Shown in pieces: positions 21,941 through 29,377 of a stretch of 54,374 bases of DNA (the first letter of the stretch is position 1; the number at the start of each line of letters is the position of its first letter). The notes below the pieces were generated by a model. The model did not search any database. It worked only from the letters and a program-made list of their open reading frames with translations, and had not been told where the DNA came from. Made by a program: the position numbers and the translations under genes. The stretch is from Janthinobacterium sp. GW456P (GTDB taxonomy: Bacteria; Pseudomonadota; Gammaproteobacteria; Burkholderiales; Burkholderiaceae_D), in the NCBI RefSeq assembly GCF_002127655.1, contig NZ_NEHB01000001.1, positions 57,210 to 111,583 on the forward strand, given 5' to 3'.

Positions 21941-22022
21941 TGCGTGTTTCCCTTCGTTCATGTGTTGGTCCTGTGTGGATTGACGGGGCACATGCGCGAA
22001 AGGGACAATTTTTTAAAAATAT

Positions 22023-22979
22023 TTATGCGGACTCAACGGAAATCCACCAGCGGCTGTGGCGTTGCACGCGGATGGGCAGCGATGCTTGCAGAAGCGACAA
22101 TAATTGCTCCGTATCGCGCAGCCGGTACACGCCCGACACGCGCAGCCGCGCCACGGCCGGGTCGCAGCGCACGACGCCGTGGCGGTAGCGGGCCAGCTGC
22201 GCCAGCACGTCGGCCAGCGGCGTGTCGTCCGCGTACAGCAATCCTTTGGTCCACGCGGACGCATGCGGCGCCAGCGGCTGCGGCGTGCCGGCCGACGCCT
22301 CGTCAAAGCTGGCTTGCCAGCCCGCCTGCACGATGACAGGCAGGCCTTCCGCGGGCCGCACTTCGACGGCGCCCTGCGACACGGCCACCTGGGTGCGCGC
22401 GCCGAACAGACTGTCTTCCTGGCGCACCGTGAAGCGCGTGCCGAGGGCACGGATGCTGCCGTTGCTGGTGCGCACGAAAAACGGACGCTGGCGCGGATCG
22501 GGGCTGGTCGCCACATGCAGCTCGCCGCTGCGCAAGTGAATCAGGCGCAGCGCGTCGCTGAAACCGAGGTCGGCGGCGCTGGCCGTGTTCAGGCTAAGGG
22601 TGCTGCCGTCGGGCAAGGCAAGATGGCGGATTTCGCCCGTCGCCGTGCGCAGGTCCGCCGTCCATGCCTGCCATGGCGGCACTTTCAGCATGGCCCAGCC
22701 GGCGGGACCGGCGACGATGAGCAGGGCCAGGGTTTTCAGGGCGGCGCGGCGGGCGGCGCCGGCCGGGCGGTCCAGTACCGGCATGGCCAGCGGCGGGGGC
22801 AGCATGCCGAAGGTGCGGCAGACCTGTTCGGCCCGCTGCCAGGCCGTTTCATGGTCGGGGTGGACGGCGCGCCAGCGGGCCAGCTCCTGCCGCGCATCAG
22901 CATCCAGTTCACCGCCTTGCAGACGCATCATCCAGTGCGCCGCCACGCGCGCGGCGCGCGCATCGAGGGTTGCGCCCAT
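22023..22979 (-). CDS. fecR: FecR-like anti-sigma factor, second module
   Basis: The protein has 318 residues: an N-terminal cytosolic domain (AAHWMMRLQGGELDADARQELARW), one hydrophobic segment at about 90-108 (LKTLALLIVAGPAGWAML) preceded by an Arg-Arg pair, a periplasmic FecR domain at about 120-220 (GEIRHLALPDGSTLSLNTAS; LGTRFTVRQED) and a C-terminal STN-like end (RVSGVYRLRD). It regulates the sigma factor encoded 1 bp upstream and receives its signal from the receptor encoded 82 bp downstream. It is clearly a paralogue of the protein at 16064 but diverged, so the two modules probably respond to different siderophores. Confidence 0.88.
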   Translation of the reverse strand: MGATLDARAARVAAHWMMRLQGGELDADARQELARWRAVHPDHETAWQRAEQVCRTFGMLPPPLAMPVLDRPAGAARRAALKTLALLIVAGPAGWAMLKVPPWQAWTADLRTATGEIRHLALPDGSTLSLNTASAADLGFSDALRLIHLRSGELHVATSPDPRQRPFFVRTSNGSIRALGTRFTVRQEDSLFGARTQVAVSQGAVEVRPAEGLPVIVQAGWQASFDEASAGTPQPLAPHASAWTKGLLYADDTPLADVLAQLARYRHGVVRCDPAVARLRVSGVYRLRDTEQLLSLLQASLPIRVQRHSRWWISVESA

Positions 22980-22980
22980 G

Positions 22981-23493
22981 TCAGGCCAGCAGCAGGATGC
23001 ATTGCTCGAACGCCTGCACCATATAGCGCTTGACGGTACGCTCGCTGATGTTCAGGCGCGCGGCGATATCCGCATACGCCAGGCCTTCCAGCTGCGACAG
23101 TAAAAAGGCCGTGCGCACCTTCGCGCCCAGGCCGTCGAGCATGGCATCGATCTGGTGCAGGGTTTCGAGGATCAGCAAACGCTCTTCCGCCGATGGCGCG
23201 GCGGGCGCGGGCAGCTGCGCCAGGGTGGCCAGCCAGGCCTGCTCCAGCGACTGGCGGCGGTAATGGTCGATCAGCAGGCGGCGCGCCACGGTGGTCAGAT
23301 AGGCGCGCGGTTCGCGCAGAGTGGCGGCAGGTTCGCCAGGCGTGGCCAGCAGTTTTACAAAAGTATCCTGCGCCAGGTCGGCCGCGTGGTCGGTGCAGGA
23401 CAATTTGCCGCGCAGCCAGCGCAGCAGCCAGGGATGGTGCTGGCCATACAGCAGTGCGACAGGATCGGCGGCAGGGGATACGGCATACGTCAC
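22981..23493 (-). CDS. fecI: FecI-type ECF sigma factor, second module
   Basis: The protein has 170 residues and starts with GTG behind a GGAG site. Region 2 covers about 18-90 (LYGQHHPWLLRWLRGKL, HAADLAQDTFVKLL, REPRAYLTTVARRLLIDHYRR) and region 4 about 115-165 (GLGAKVRTAFLLSQLEGLAYADIAARLNISERTVKRYM). It heads a three-gene unit with the fecR-like gene and the receptor. Its promoter is overlapped by a Fur-like site, so it should be made under iron limitation. Confidence 0.88.
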   Translation of the reverse strand: MTYAVSPAADPVALLYGQHHPWLLRWLRGKLSCTDHAADLAQDTFVKLLATPGEPAATLREPRAYLTTVARRLLIDHYRRQSLEQAWLATLAQLPAPAAPSAEERLLILETLHQIDAMLDGLGAKVRTAFLLSQLEGLAYADIAARLNISERTVKRYMVQAFEQCILLLA

Positions 23494-23553
23494 GGCACAC
23501 TCCAGTTGGCGCGGAAGTCCCGTGCCGCTGGCGCACGCAGGCCCTTCTTAAAT

Positions 23554-23594
23554 GCGAATGGTTCTCATTTTACATTGACGTGCCCGAATGTCAA
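23554..23594 (-). promoter_or_regulatory. Second fecI promoter with Fur-like site
   Basis: On the minus strand a perfect -35 TTGACA (23589-23594) and a -10 TAAAAT (23567-23572) are separated by 16 bp. The 19-mer TAAAATGAGAACCATTCGC (23554-23572) starts at the -10 and matches the Fur consensus at 13 of 19 positions, with the conserved ATGAGAA and CATT cores. A perfect inverted repeat CATTGAC/GTCAATG (23573-23579, 23590-23596) overlaps the spacer and the -35. Confidence 0.75.
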
Positions 23595-23680
23595 TGCGCT
23601 GGCTCGGTTGGCATGGCCATCATGGCATTTCCGCTATACTGGCCCCCCAATAATATTGCCGCCATCAGCCGAAAATCACC

Positions 23681-24667
23681 ATGGACCTCAGTACCCACGC
23701 CGCCGTCGTCAATTGCGAAGCGTATCGCGACGGCAGGAAGATCGCCCATTTCGACATCGACAAGGTGGGCGACTTTCTCGGCGACCCCGATTGTTTCGTC
23801 TGGATCGGCATGGCCAGTCCCGACGTCACGGCCATGCAGGCGCTGCAGGCGGCCTTCGGCCTGCACGAGCTGGCCGTCGAGGATGCGCAGGGCGCGCACG
23901 AGCGGCCCAAGCTGGAAGAGTACGGCGACACCCTGTTCATGGTGATGCACACGGCCACCCTGGATGGCGACGCCATCGTCTACGGCGAAACCCACGTCTT
24001 TCTCGGCCCCCGCTTCATCATCACGGTGCGCCATGGCCCCTCGGCCGGCTATGCGAAGCTGCGCGAGCGCAAGGAAAGCATGCCGGACAAGCTGGCCAGC
24101 GGCCCCGGCTACGTGCTGTATTCCATCATCGACTTCATCGTCGACCAGTACCAGCCCTGCATCGACCATTTGCAGGCGCGCTTCCAGCAGCATGAGCTGC
24201 AGCTGTTCCAGCCCAGCCTTTCCGAAGACAAGTTGCAGGATTTCTACCAGCTCAAGACGGAGCTGCTGAAGCTCGATGCGGCCGTCAATCCCCTGCACGA
24301 CATCTGCACCCAGCTGATCCGTTTTCATGGCGACATCGTGCCCAAGGAAAACCGCATCTATTACCGCGACATTCTCGACCATGTCAAACGGGTCACGCAC
24401 ACGGCCGGGCAGATGCGCGAGCTGGTCAATTCAGCCATGCAGGTGGCGCTGGGGCAGATTTCGATCCGCCAGAACGAGGTCGTCAAGCGCCTGGCCGCCT
24501 GGGCCGCCATCCTGGCCGTGCCCACCATGGTTTTCAGCCTGTACGGCATGAATTTCGAATTCATGCCGGAACTGAAGTGGCGCGGCAGCTATCCGGCCGT
24601 GATAGTCGTCATCATCGCCGGCTGCTACTGGCTGCACCGGCGCCTGAAGCGGGAGGGCTGGCTGTAG
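23681..24667 (+). CDS. corA: CorA-family magnesium/cobalt transporter
   Basis: The protein has 328 residues, a normal CorA length. The large N-terminal cytosolic alpha/beta and helical domain covers about residues 1-265. Two C-terminal membrane segments follow, with the family signature YGMNFEF at the end of TM1 (about residue 289) and a short acidic periplasmic loop before TM2 (AVIVVIIAGCYWL). The C-terminus is basic (HRRLKREGWL). It forms a pentameric Mg2+ channel in the inner membrane. A -10-like TATACT lies at 23635-23640. The gene stands alone, divergent from the second fecI. Confidence 0.9.
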   Translation: MDLSTHAAVVNCEAYRDGRKIAHFDIDKVGDFLGDPDCFVWIGMASPDVTAMQALQAAFGLHELAVEDAQGAHERPKLEEYGDTLFMVMHTATLDGDAIVYGETHVFLGPRFIITVRHGPSAGYAKLRERKESMPDKLASGPGYVLYSIIDFIVDQYQPCIDHLQARFQQHELQLFQPSLSEDKLQDFYQLKTELLKLDAAVNPLHDICTQLIRFHGDIVPKENRIYYRDILDHVKRVTHTAGQMRELVNSAMQVALGQISIRQNEVVKRLAAWAAILAVPTMVFSLYGMNFEFMPELKWRGSYPAVIVVIIAGCYWLHRRLKREGWL

Positions 24668-24735
24668 CGCGAACACGGCGCCGGCACGCAAACATTGGAG
24701 AGTATTGCCGCTGAATTAGCTGCTACGATGCATTT

Positions 24736-24873
24736 AACGCGTTGACGGCCGCGGCACGAACTCCTTGGCGCGGATGCCGTTTCCTGCTGGCGCCGCCACC
24801 CCAGAGACGCCAGCCTGGATCACACCACGCATCCGGCACCACAAGGCTCCTGGTTTCCAGGAGCCTTTTTTTT
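24736..24873 (+). ncRNA. Candidate small RNA, or structured 3' end of corA mRNA
   Basis: A possible transcript of about 138 nt would run from an extended -10 element (TGC-TACGAT at 24721-24729, no good -35) to a strong intrinsic terminator. Inside it, GGATGC (24773-24778) can pair with GCATCC (24829-24834), and GGCGC with GCGCC further in. I recognise no known RNA family. It may equally be the end of the corA transcript. Confidence 0.3.
24843..24873 (+). terminator. Strong intrinsic terminator
   Basis: A perfect 11-bp stem (AAGGCTCCTGG / CCAGGAGCCTT) with a 3-base loop at 24843-24867 is followed by a run of T to 24873. The T-run is on the plus strand only. It lies 175 bp beyond the corA stop. 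Confidence 0.9.
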
Positions 24874-25044
24874 GCTTCATCGCCGTTGGTGGGGAAAGGC
24901 TGGCTTGACGTTTTTGGTGACAGGGGCCGGGATCGGCTTGCAGCAGCCATGGAAACAGCTTGCGCAAGCTGCCGGGATCGACGGTGATCACCGGTGCGGG
25001 CGCGCACGCGGCGGTACTCGGGCGGGTGAGCATGAAGGAAAGGC

Positions 25045-25073
25045 TTTGACAAAATATCCAAATATGGATAATC
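25045..25073 (+). promoter_or_regulatory. Promoter with internal palindrome before the PAS-HTH regulator
   Basis: A perfect -35 TTGACA (25045-25050) is followed after 17 bp by TAATCT (25068-25073), which would start transcription within a base or two of the ATG at 25081. A palindrome TATCCA-AATA-TGGATA (25054-25069) fills the spacer, a natural operator position. No ribosome-binding sequence is seen before the ATG, so the mRNA may be leaderless. Confidence 0.6.
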
Positions 25074-25080
25074 TGTCTGC

Positions 25081-25740
25081 ATGAAACCACACGCCGCCCC
25101 CGTCCCCGTTGCCAGCGCGCGCAACGCCGAACAAGTCCTGCTGCTGGAACAGCTCAAGCAGGTCGCCGATGGCCTGGCGCGCACCTTCGCGCCATTCTGC
25201 GAAGTGGTGGTGCATGACTTGCTGGCGCCCGAACATGCGGTGCTGGCCATCCACAACAATCTTTCCGGGCGGGCCGTGGGCCAGCCGGCGACAGAACTGG
25301 GCCTGGCGCGCATCCTCGACCCCGGCTTTGCCCAGGTGGTGGCCAACTATCCCAACAAGTTCGCCGACGGGCGCCAAGCCAAGAGCACCTCGATCGGCAT
25401 CAAGGATGGCGACGGCAAGTACATCGCGGCTTTGTGCCTGAACGTGGACCTGACCCTGTTCCAGAGTTTTCAGAGCGCGATGAACCAGTTCGTGGCCGTC
25501 GATGCGGGCGCCGCGCCGCAGGAGTCGCTGGACCCGGCCGGCGCCGACGCCATCCGCGCCCGCATCGACCAGTTCGCGGCGCGCCAGGCCGCCTCGCCGC
25601 GCACCCTGAAAACCCCGGCGCGGCGCGCCTTGCTGCAGGAATTGCGCGCGGCAGGCCTGCTCGACGTGCGCCGGGCCATGGAAATCATCGCCGAACACCT
25701 GGGCGTGTCGCGCGCCGCCGTCTACACCTACGCCAGGTAA
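25081..25740 (+). CDS. YheO/DauR-like PAS-HTH transcriptional regulator
   Basis: The protein has 219 residues. A YheO-like PAS domain covers about residues 20-130 (LARTFAPFCEVVVHDLLAPEH; STSIGIKDGDGKYIAALCLN) and a C-terminal HTH_22 domain about 155-219, ending LGVSRAAVYTYAR. This family includes DauR, which controls D-arginine use in Pseudomonas next to an ornithine-cyclodeaminase-family gene. Here too the next gene, 4 bp away, is of that family, and a hydroxyaspartate lyase follows. The regulator probably senses an amino acid or its imino form and controls this cluster and itself through the palindrome in its promoter. Confidence 0.85.
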   Translation: MKPHAAPVPVASARNAEQVLLLEQLKQVADGLARTFAPFCEVVVHDLLAPEHAVLAIHNNLSGRAVGQPATELGLARILDPGFAQVVANYPNKFADGRQAKSTSIGIKDGDGKYIAALCLNVDLTLFQSFQSAMNQFVAVDAGAAPQESLDPAGADAIRARIDQFAARQAASPRTLKTPARRALLQELRAAGLLDVRRAMEIIAEHLGVSRAAVYTYAR

Positions 25741-25744
25741 GCCC

Positions 25745-26737
25745 ATGCACACTAGCCCTGATACCCCTGCGTCGGCGGCGCGCCTGCTGCTGCTCAATGC
25801 GGCCGCCGTCGCCGTCCACCTGCAGGCCGACGCTGTGCTGGCCGCCGTGCGCGACGCTTTCGTGCTGCACAGCCGCCAGCAGGGCCGCGTGTTTCCCGTC
25901 ATCCGCGAAGCGCTGGCGACGGGCGGCGTGTTCGGCATCAAGGCCGGCGACGTGCCGGCCGAAAACCTGCTGGGTTTCAAGGCGGCTGGCTTCTGGCCCG
26001 CCAACCGCGCCGCCGGCGGCGAGCCGCACCAGGCCACCATCATGCTGCTCGACCCGGCCACCGGGCGGCCCGTGTGCATCATCGACGGCAATGCGATCAC
26101 CACGGCGCGCACGGGCGCGGCCGGCGCCCTGGGCTTGCAGCAGCTGGCGCGGCCGGGCAGCGCATCGCTGTGCGTGTTCGGCACGGGCGTGCAAGCGACG
26201 GTGCAGGCCGAGTACGCGCTGCGCGTGCTGCCGCATCTGCGCCAGCTGCGCTATGTCAGCTCCAGCGGCCAGCCGCATGCCGCCTTCGAGGCCAGGTTTG
26301 CAGGCCGCATCGCCACCGTCCATGCGCCCGACGCCGACGGCGCCGTCGCCGCCAGCGACGTGGTGATCACCGCCACGCCGGGCCGCGCTCCCCTGTTCAG
26401 CGCGCGCGCCGTGCGGCCCGGCACCCACATCAGCGCCATCGGCGCGGACACGCGCGGCAAGCGCGAACTGCCCGAAGGCTTGCTGGCGCTGGCGCGCCTG
26501 GTGGTCGACGACGTGGCGCAGGCGCGCAGCATCGGCGAAGCGCAATGGGCGCCCGGGACTGCCTGCCAGAGCCTGGGCGACTTGCTTGACGGGCGCGCCA
26601 CCTTGGTACGGCACGCGGGCGACATCACCGTGCTTGACCTGACGGGCCTGGCCCTGCAAGACCTGACGGTGGCGCGCCTGATTTACCGCCAGGCGCTGGC
26701 GGCCGGCAGCGGCACTGATATTTCCTGGCCGTGGTAG
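25745..26737 (+). CDS. Ornithine cyclodeaminase / mu-crystallin family protein
   Basis: The protein has 330 residues. The N-terminal dimerisation part includes FGIKAGDVPAENLLGFKAAGF; the Rossmann NAD(P) site is CVFGTGVQA near residue 144, and TARTGAAGALG precedes it. The family contains ornithine cyclodeaminase but also alanine dehydrogenase, L-arginine dehydrogenase (DauB), ketimine reductases and iminosuccinate reductase (BhcD). Because the gene is coupled to a 3-hydroxyaspartate lyase gene and lies near a racemase of the aspartate/glutamate family, an imino-acid reductase acting on a C4 compound is more likely here than proline formation, but this is context only. The start follows the regulator stop with an AGGTAA site overlapping that stop. 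Confidence 0.8.
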   Translation: MHTSPDTPASAARLLLLNAAAVAVHLQADAVLAAVRDAFVLHSRQQGRVFPVIREALATGGVFGIKAGDVPAENLLGFKAAGFWPANRAAGGEPHQATIMLLDPATGRPVCIIDGNAITTARTGAAGALGLQQLARPGSASLCVFGTGVQATVQAEYALRVLPHLRQLRYVSSSGQPHAAFEARFAGRIATVHAPDADGAVAASDVVITATPGRAPLFSARAVRPGTHISAIGADTRGKRELPEGLLALARLVVDDVAQARSIGEAQWAPGTACQSLGDLLDGRATLVRHAGDITVLDLTGLALQDLTVARLIYRQALAAGSGTDISWPW

Positions 26738-26769
26738 AGCCATCCCTCACTCGTTGAAAGGCACACAGC

Positions 26770-27741
26770 ATGCAGAACCTGACACTTCCCACCTATGCCG
26801 ACGTAGTGGCCGCCGCCGGCCGCATCGCGGGCCATGCCCACAAGACGCCCGTCATCACCTCGCGCACCGTCGACGCGGAGCTGGGCGCCGAAGTCTTTTT
26901 CAAGTGCGAGAACCTGCAGCGCATGGGCGCCTTCAAGTTCCGCGGCGCCTATAACGCGCTGTCGCAGTTCGACGCGCAGCAGCGCCGCGCCGGCGTGGTG
27001 GCTTTCTCCTCGGGCAACCACGCCCAGGCCATCGCCTTGTCGGCGCAGCTGCTGGACATTCCCGCCACCATCATCATGCCGCAGGATGCGCCGGCCGCGA
27101 AAATTGCCGCCACGCGCGGCTATGGCGGCAACGTGGTGCTGTATGACCGCTACACGCAGGACCGCGAGCAGATCGGCCGCGATCTGGCCGAGCAGCATGG
27201 CATGACCCTGATTCCGCCGTACGACCACCCGCACGTGATCGCCGGCCAGGGCACGGCCGCCAAGGAACTGTTCGAGGAAGTCGGGCCGTTGGATGCCTTC
27301 TTCGTATGCCTTGGCGGCGGCGGCCTGCTGGCCGGTTCGGCCCTGGCCACGCGCGCGCTGTCGCCCGCCTCCAAGCTGTATGGCGTGGAACCGGAGGCAG
27401 GCAACGATGGCCAGCAATCGTTCCGCTCGGGGCAGATCGTGCACATCGACACACCAAAAACCATTGCCGACGGCGCGCAGACGCAGCACCTGGGCAATCT
27501 GACATTCCCCATCATCCGGCGCGACGTCGACGACGTGCTGACGGTCAGCGATGCGCAGCTGGTCGAGCGCATGGGCTTTGCCGCCTCGCGCATGAAGCTG
27601 GTGATCGAGCCGACGGGTTGCCTCGGTTTCGCCGCCGCCCTGCAGATGAAGGAGCAGCTGCGCGGCAAGCGCGTGGGCATCCTGATCAGTGGCGGCAACG
27701 TCGACATGCAGCGCTTTTGCGCATTGCTGGGAAGCGCATGA
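26770..27741 (+). CDS. threo-3-hydroxyaspartate ammonia-lyase (PLP-dependent)
   Basis: The protein has 323 residues and belongs to the fold-type II PLP family of serine racemase and threonine dehydratase. The PLP lysine lies in GAFKFRGAYN (near residue 59), the asparagine loop is SSGNHAQA (near 83) and the phosphate-binding glycine loop is CLGGGGLLAG (near 183). The stretch EPEAGNDGQQSFRSG followed by TPKTIADGAQTQHLGN closely resembles threo-3-hydroxyaspartate ammonia-lyases, which convert hydroxyaspartate to oxaloacetate and ammonia. Serine racemase or threonine dehydratase activity remains possible. There is no C-terminal ACT domain, so it is not an isoleucine-pathway IlvA. An AAAGG site precedes the ATG. 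Confidence 0.85.
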   Translation: MQNLTLPTYADVVAAAGRIAGHAHKTPVITSRTVDAELGAEVFFKCENLQRMGAFKFRGAYNALSQFDAQQRRAGVVAFSSGNHAQAIALSAQLLDIPATIIMPQDAPAAKIAATRGYGGNVVLYDRYTQDREQIGRDLAEQHGMTLIPPYDHPHVIAGQGTAAKELFEEVGPLDAFFVCLGGGGLLAGSALATRALSPASKLYGVEPEAGNDGQQSFRSGQIVHIDTPKTIADGAQTQHLGNLTFPIIRRDVDDVLTVSDAQLVERMGFAASRMKLVIEPTGCLGFAAALQMKEQLRGKRVGILISGGNVDMQRFCALLGSA

Positions 27742-27774
27742 GGCACGGCGATGCGTGGCGCCGCCGGCCGCACG

Positions 27775-28473
27775 TCAGCCTTCGCCGTCCAGGACGAAAT
27801 CGACGGCTGCGTGCGCATGCAGCAGCGTGCTATCGAGCAGCGGCAGGACGCTGTGTTGCTGTTGCAGCAGCAGGCTGATTTCCGTGCAGCCGAGGATGAC
27901 GGCTTGCGCGCCGCGCGCCGCCAGGGCATCGATGGCGTGGCGGTAGACTTCGCGCGACGCCGTGCGCACGATGCCGGCGCACAGTTCGGCGTAGATGATG
28001 GCATGCAGCGCAGGCTGCGCTGCTTCCGGCGGCACCAGCACGGCCAGGCCTTGCGCTTCCAGGCGCGTGCGCAGGAATGGCTGCTGCATGGTGAAGGCCG
28101 TACCCAGCAAGCCCACCGTGCGCAGGCCGCGCTGGCATGCCGCGTGGGCGACGGGATCGGCGATATGCAGGAAGGGCAGCGGCACGGCGGCCGTGATGTC
28201 TTCTGCCAGCCGGTGCATGGTATTCGTGCACAGAACGATGGCCTCGGCGCCGCCCGCCTGCAGGCGTCGCGCGGCGTCGCACAGGATGGCTGCCGCCTCG
28301 TGCCAGCGCTCCGCATGCTGGGCCTGCTCGACGGGCCCGAAATCCACGCTGTACAGCAGCAGGGGCGCCGAGCGTAGCGGCCCCAGTCGGGCACGCACGC
28401 CCTGGTTGATGATGCGGTAATATTCAGCGCTGGATTCCCAGCTCATGCCGCCGATCAGGCCAATTGTGCGCAT
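27775..28473 (-). CDS. Aspartate/glutamate racemase family protein (YgeA-like)
   Basis: The protein has 232 residues and is similar throughout to E. coli YgeA (start RTIGLIGGMSWESSAEYY). The two catalytic cysteines of the cofactor-independent racemases are both present, in VLCTNTMH (near residue 81) and ILGCTEI (near 193). YgeA-type enzymes racemise a range of amino acids, so the substrate is uncertain. The gene is convergent with the hydroxyaspartate lyase (33 bp between stops) and divergent from an AraC regulator. In this neighbourhood it could supply the enantiomer used by the lyase, which is an inference. Confidence 0.85.
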   Translation of the reverse strand: MRTIGLIGGMSWESSAEYYRIINQGVRARLGPLRSAPLLLYSVDFGPVEQAQHAERWHEAAAILCDAARRLQAGGAEAIVLCTNTMHRLAEDITAAVPLPFLHIADPVAHAACQRGLRTVGLLGTAFTMQQPFLRTRLEAQGLAVLVPPEAAQPALHAIIYAELCAGIVRTASREVYRHAIDALAARGAQAVILGCTEISLLLQQQHSVLPLLDSTLLHAHAAVDFVLDGEG

Positions 28474-28555
28474 ATTTTTTCTCCGTCTGCATGGATTGAG
28501 GTGAGGGCAGACAGTATCGCCAGGAATGGCGCAGGCATCTATCAGGAAATTTCAC

Positions 28556-29374
28556 ATGGGCAGTTCGCACAATCGCGCACGCAAGGACCTGCCAGGCATG
28601 GCGATGCAGCCTGTCGCCTTTGCGGCGGGCCGGTGGCAGCTGCTGCTGTTGCCATGTGCGCCGTACAGCGCACGCGATCCCACCCAAGTCCATACCCTGG
28701 GCGTGTCGCTGCAGCGCCAGCGGGGCGTGCATTCCATCGGCGCCGACCGGCGCGGCGATTTCGACACCTACCCTGGCGTGCTGGCGCAGACGCCGGCTGG
28801 CGTCGAGGTGTTTTCCGAATCGGCGCATGGCGGCGAATACCTGGTGCTGCGCTGGTCCGGCGAGGAGATCATGGCAGCCCGGCGCCTGGAAGTGGCGGGC
28901 CATGCGGCCGCGCTGGCCGTGGCGCGCACGCTGCGGCGCTTGCTGCTGGCGCCGCAGTCCGACGCCCTGGCGCTCGAGCAGGGCGCGCTGGACTTGCTGG
29001 CCTTGCGGCCTGGCCAGGCGCCTGCCAGAGCGCCTGCCGGCCGTCCGCGCATGGCACGAGTGCTGGAATGCATCGCTGGTGAGTTTGCCCAGCCCCTGAA
29101 CCTGGCTCAACTGGCGGCCGCCGAAGGCTTGCCCGTGCTGCGTTTCCTGCGCGATTTCAAGCGGGCCACCGGCATGACGCCGCATGCGCATATCGTGGAA
29201 ACGCGCGTGCAGGCGGCACGCGCCTTGCTGCGCCAGTCCGGCGCGCCGCTGGCCGATATCGCCCTTGCCTGCGGTTTCGCGCACCAGTCGCACCTGGGCA
29301 GCGCGCTGCGCGCCGCCGTGGGCTTGACGCCGGGCCAGTACCGGCGCCTGCATGGCACTGGCGCGGTTGGATGA
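28556..29374 (+). CDS. AraC-family transcriptional regulator
   Basis: The protein has 272 residues. A poorly conserved N-terminal sensing domain (about 20-150) is followed by the two-helix AraC DNA-binding domain at about 170-265: LNLAQLAAAEGLPVLRFLRDFKRATGMTPH-type first motif, then a LADIALACGFAHQSHLGSAL second motif and GLTPGQYRR. I chose the ATG at 28556, which has AGGAAA 6 bases upstream; the in-frame ATG at 28526 has no spaced site. It diverges from the racemase gene across 82 bp and so probably controls it. Its stop is 3 bp from the convergent stress-protein gene. Confidence 0.85.
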   Translation: MGSSHNRARKDLPGMAMQPVAFAAGRWQLLLLPCAPYSARDPTQVHTLGVSLQRQRGVHSIGADRRGDFDTYPGVLAQTPAGVEVFSESAHGGEYLVLRWSGEEIMAARRLEVAGHAAALAVARTLRRLLLAPQSDALALEQGALDLLALRPGQAPARAPAGRPRMARVLECIAGEFAQPLNLAQLAAAEGLPVLRFLRDFKRATGMTPHAHIVETRVQAARALLRQSGAPLADIALACGFAHQSHLGSALRAAVGLTPGQYRRLHGTGAVG

Positions 29375-29377
29375 GTG

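Larger units (their letters stand above)
24668..25080. other. 413-bp intergenic region with a terminator and a promoter
   Basis: I see no plausible protein gene here. The region holds an extended -10-like element (TGCTACGAT, 24721-24729), a GC-rich structured stretch, a strong plus-strand intrinsic terminator (24843-24873) and the promoter of the next gene (25045-25073). Nothing recognisable was seen between 24880 and 25040. Confidence 0.6.

Noticed and set aside
19538..22336. A 932-residue open frame on the plus strand
   Set aside because: It is antisense to the second TonB receptor and its FecR partner and shows only low-complexity composition.
23554..23572. The adjacent TTGACA/TAAAAT as a corA promoter
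   Set aside because: Both elements read on the minus strand with correct spacing toward fecI; corA has its own -10-like TATACT at 23635.
26770..27741. Biosynthetic threonine deaminase IlvA
   Set aside because: It is only 323 residues, lacks the ACT regulatory domain, and its C-terminal half carries hydroxyaspartate-lyase-like motifs.
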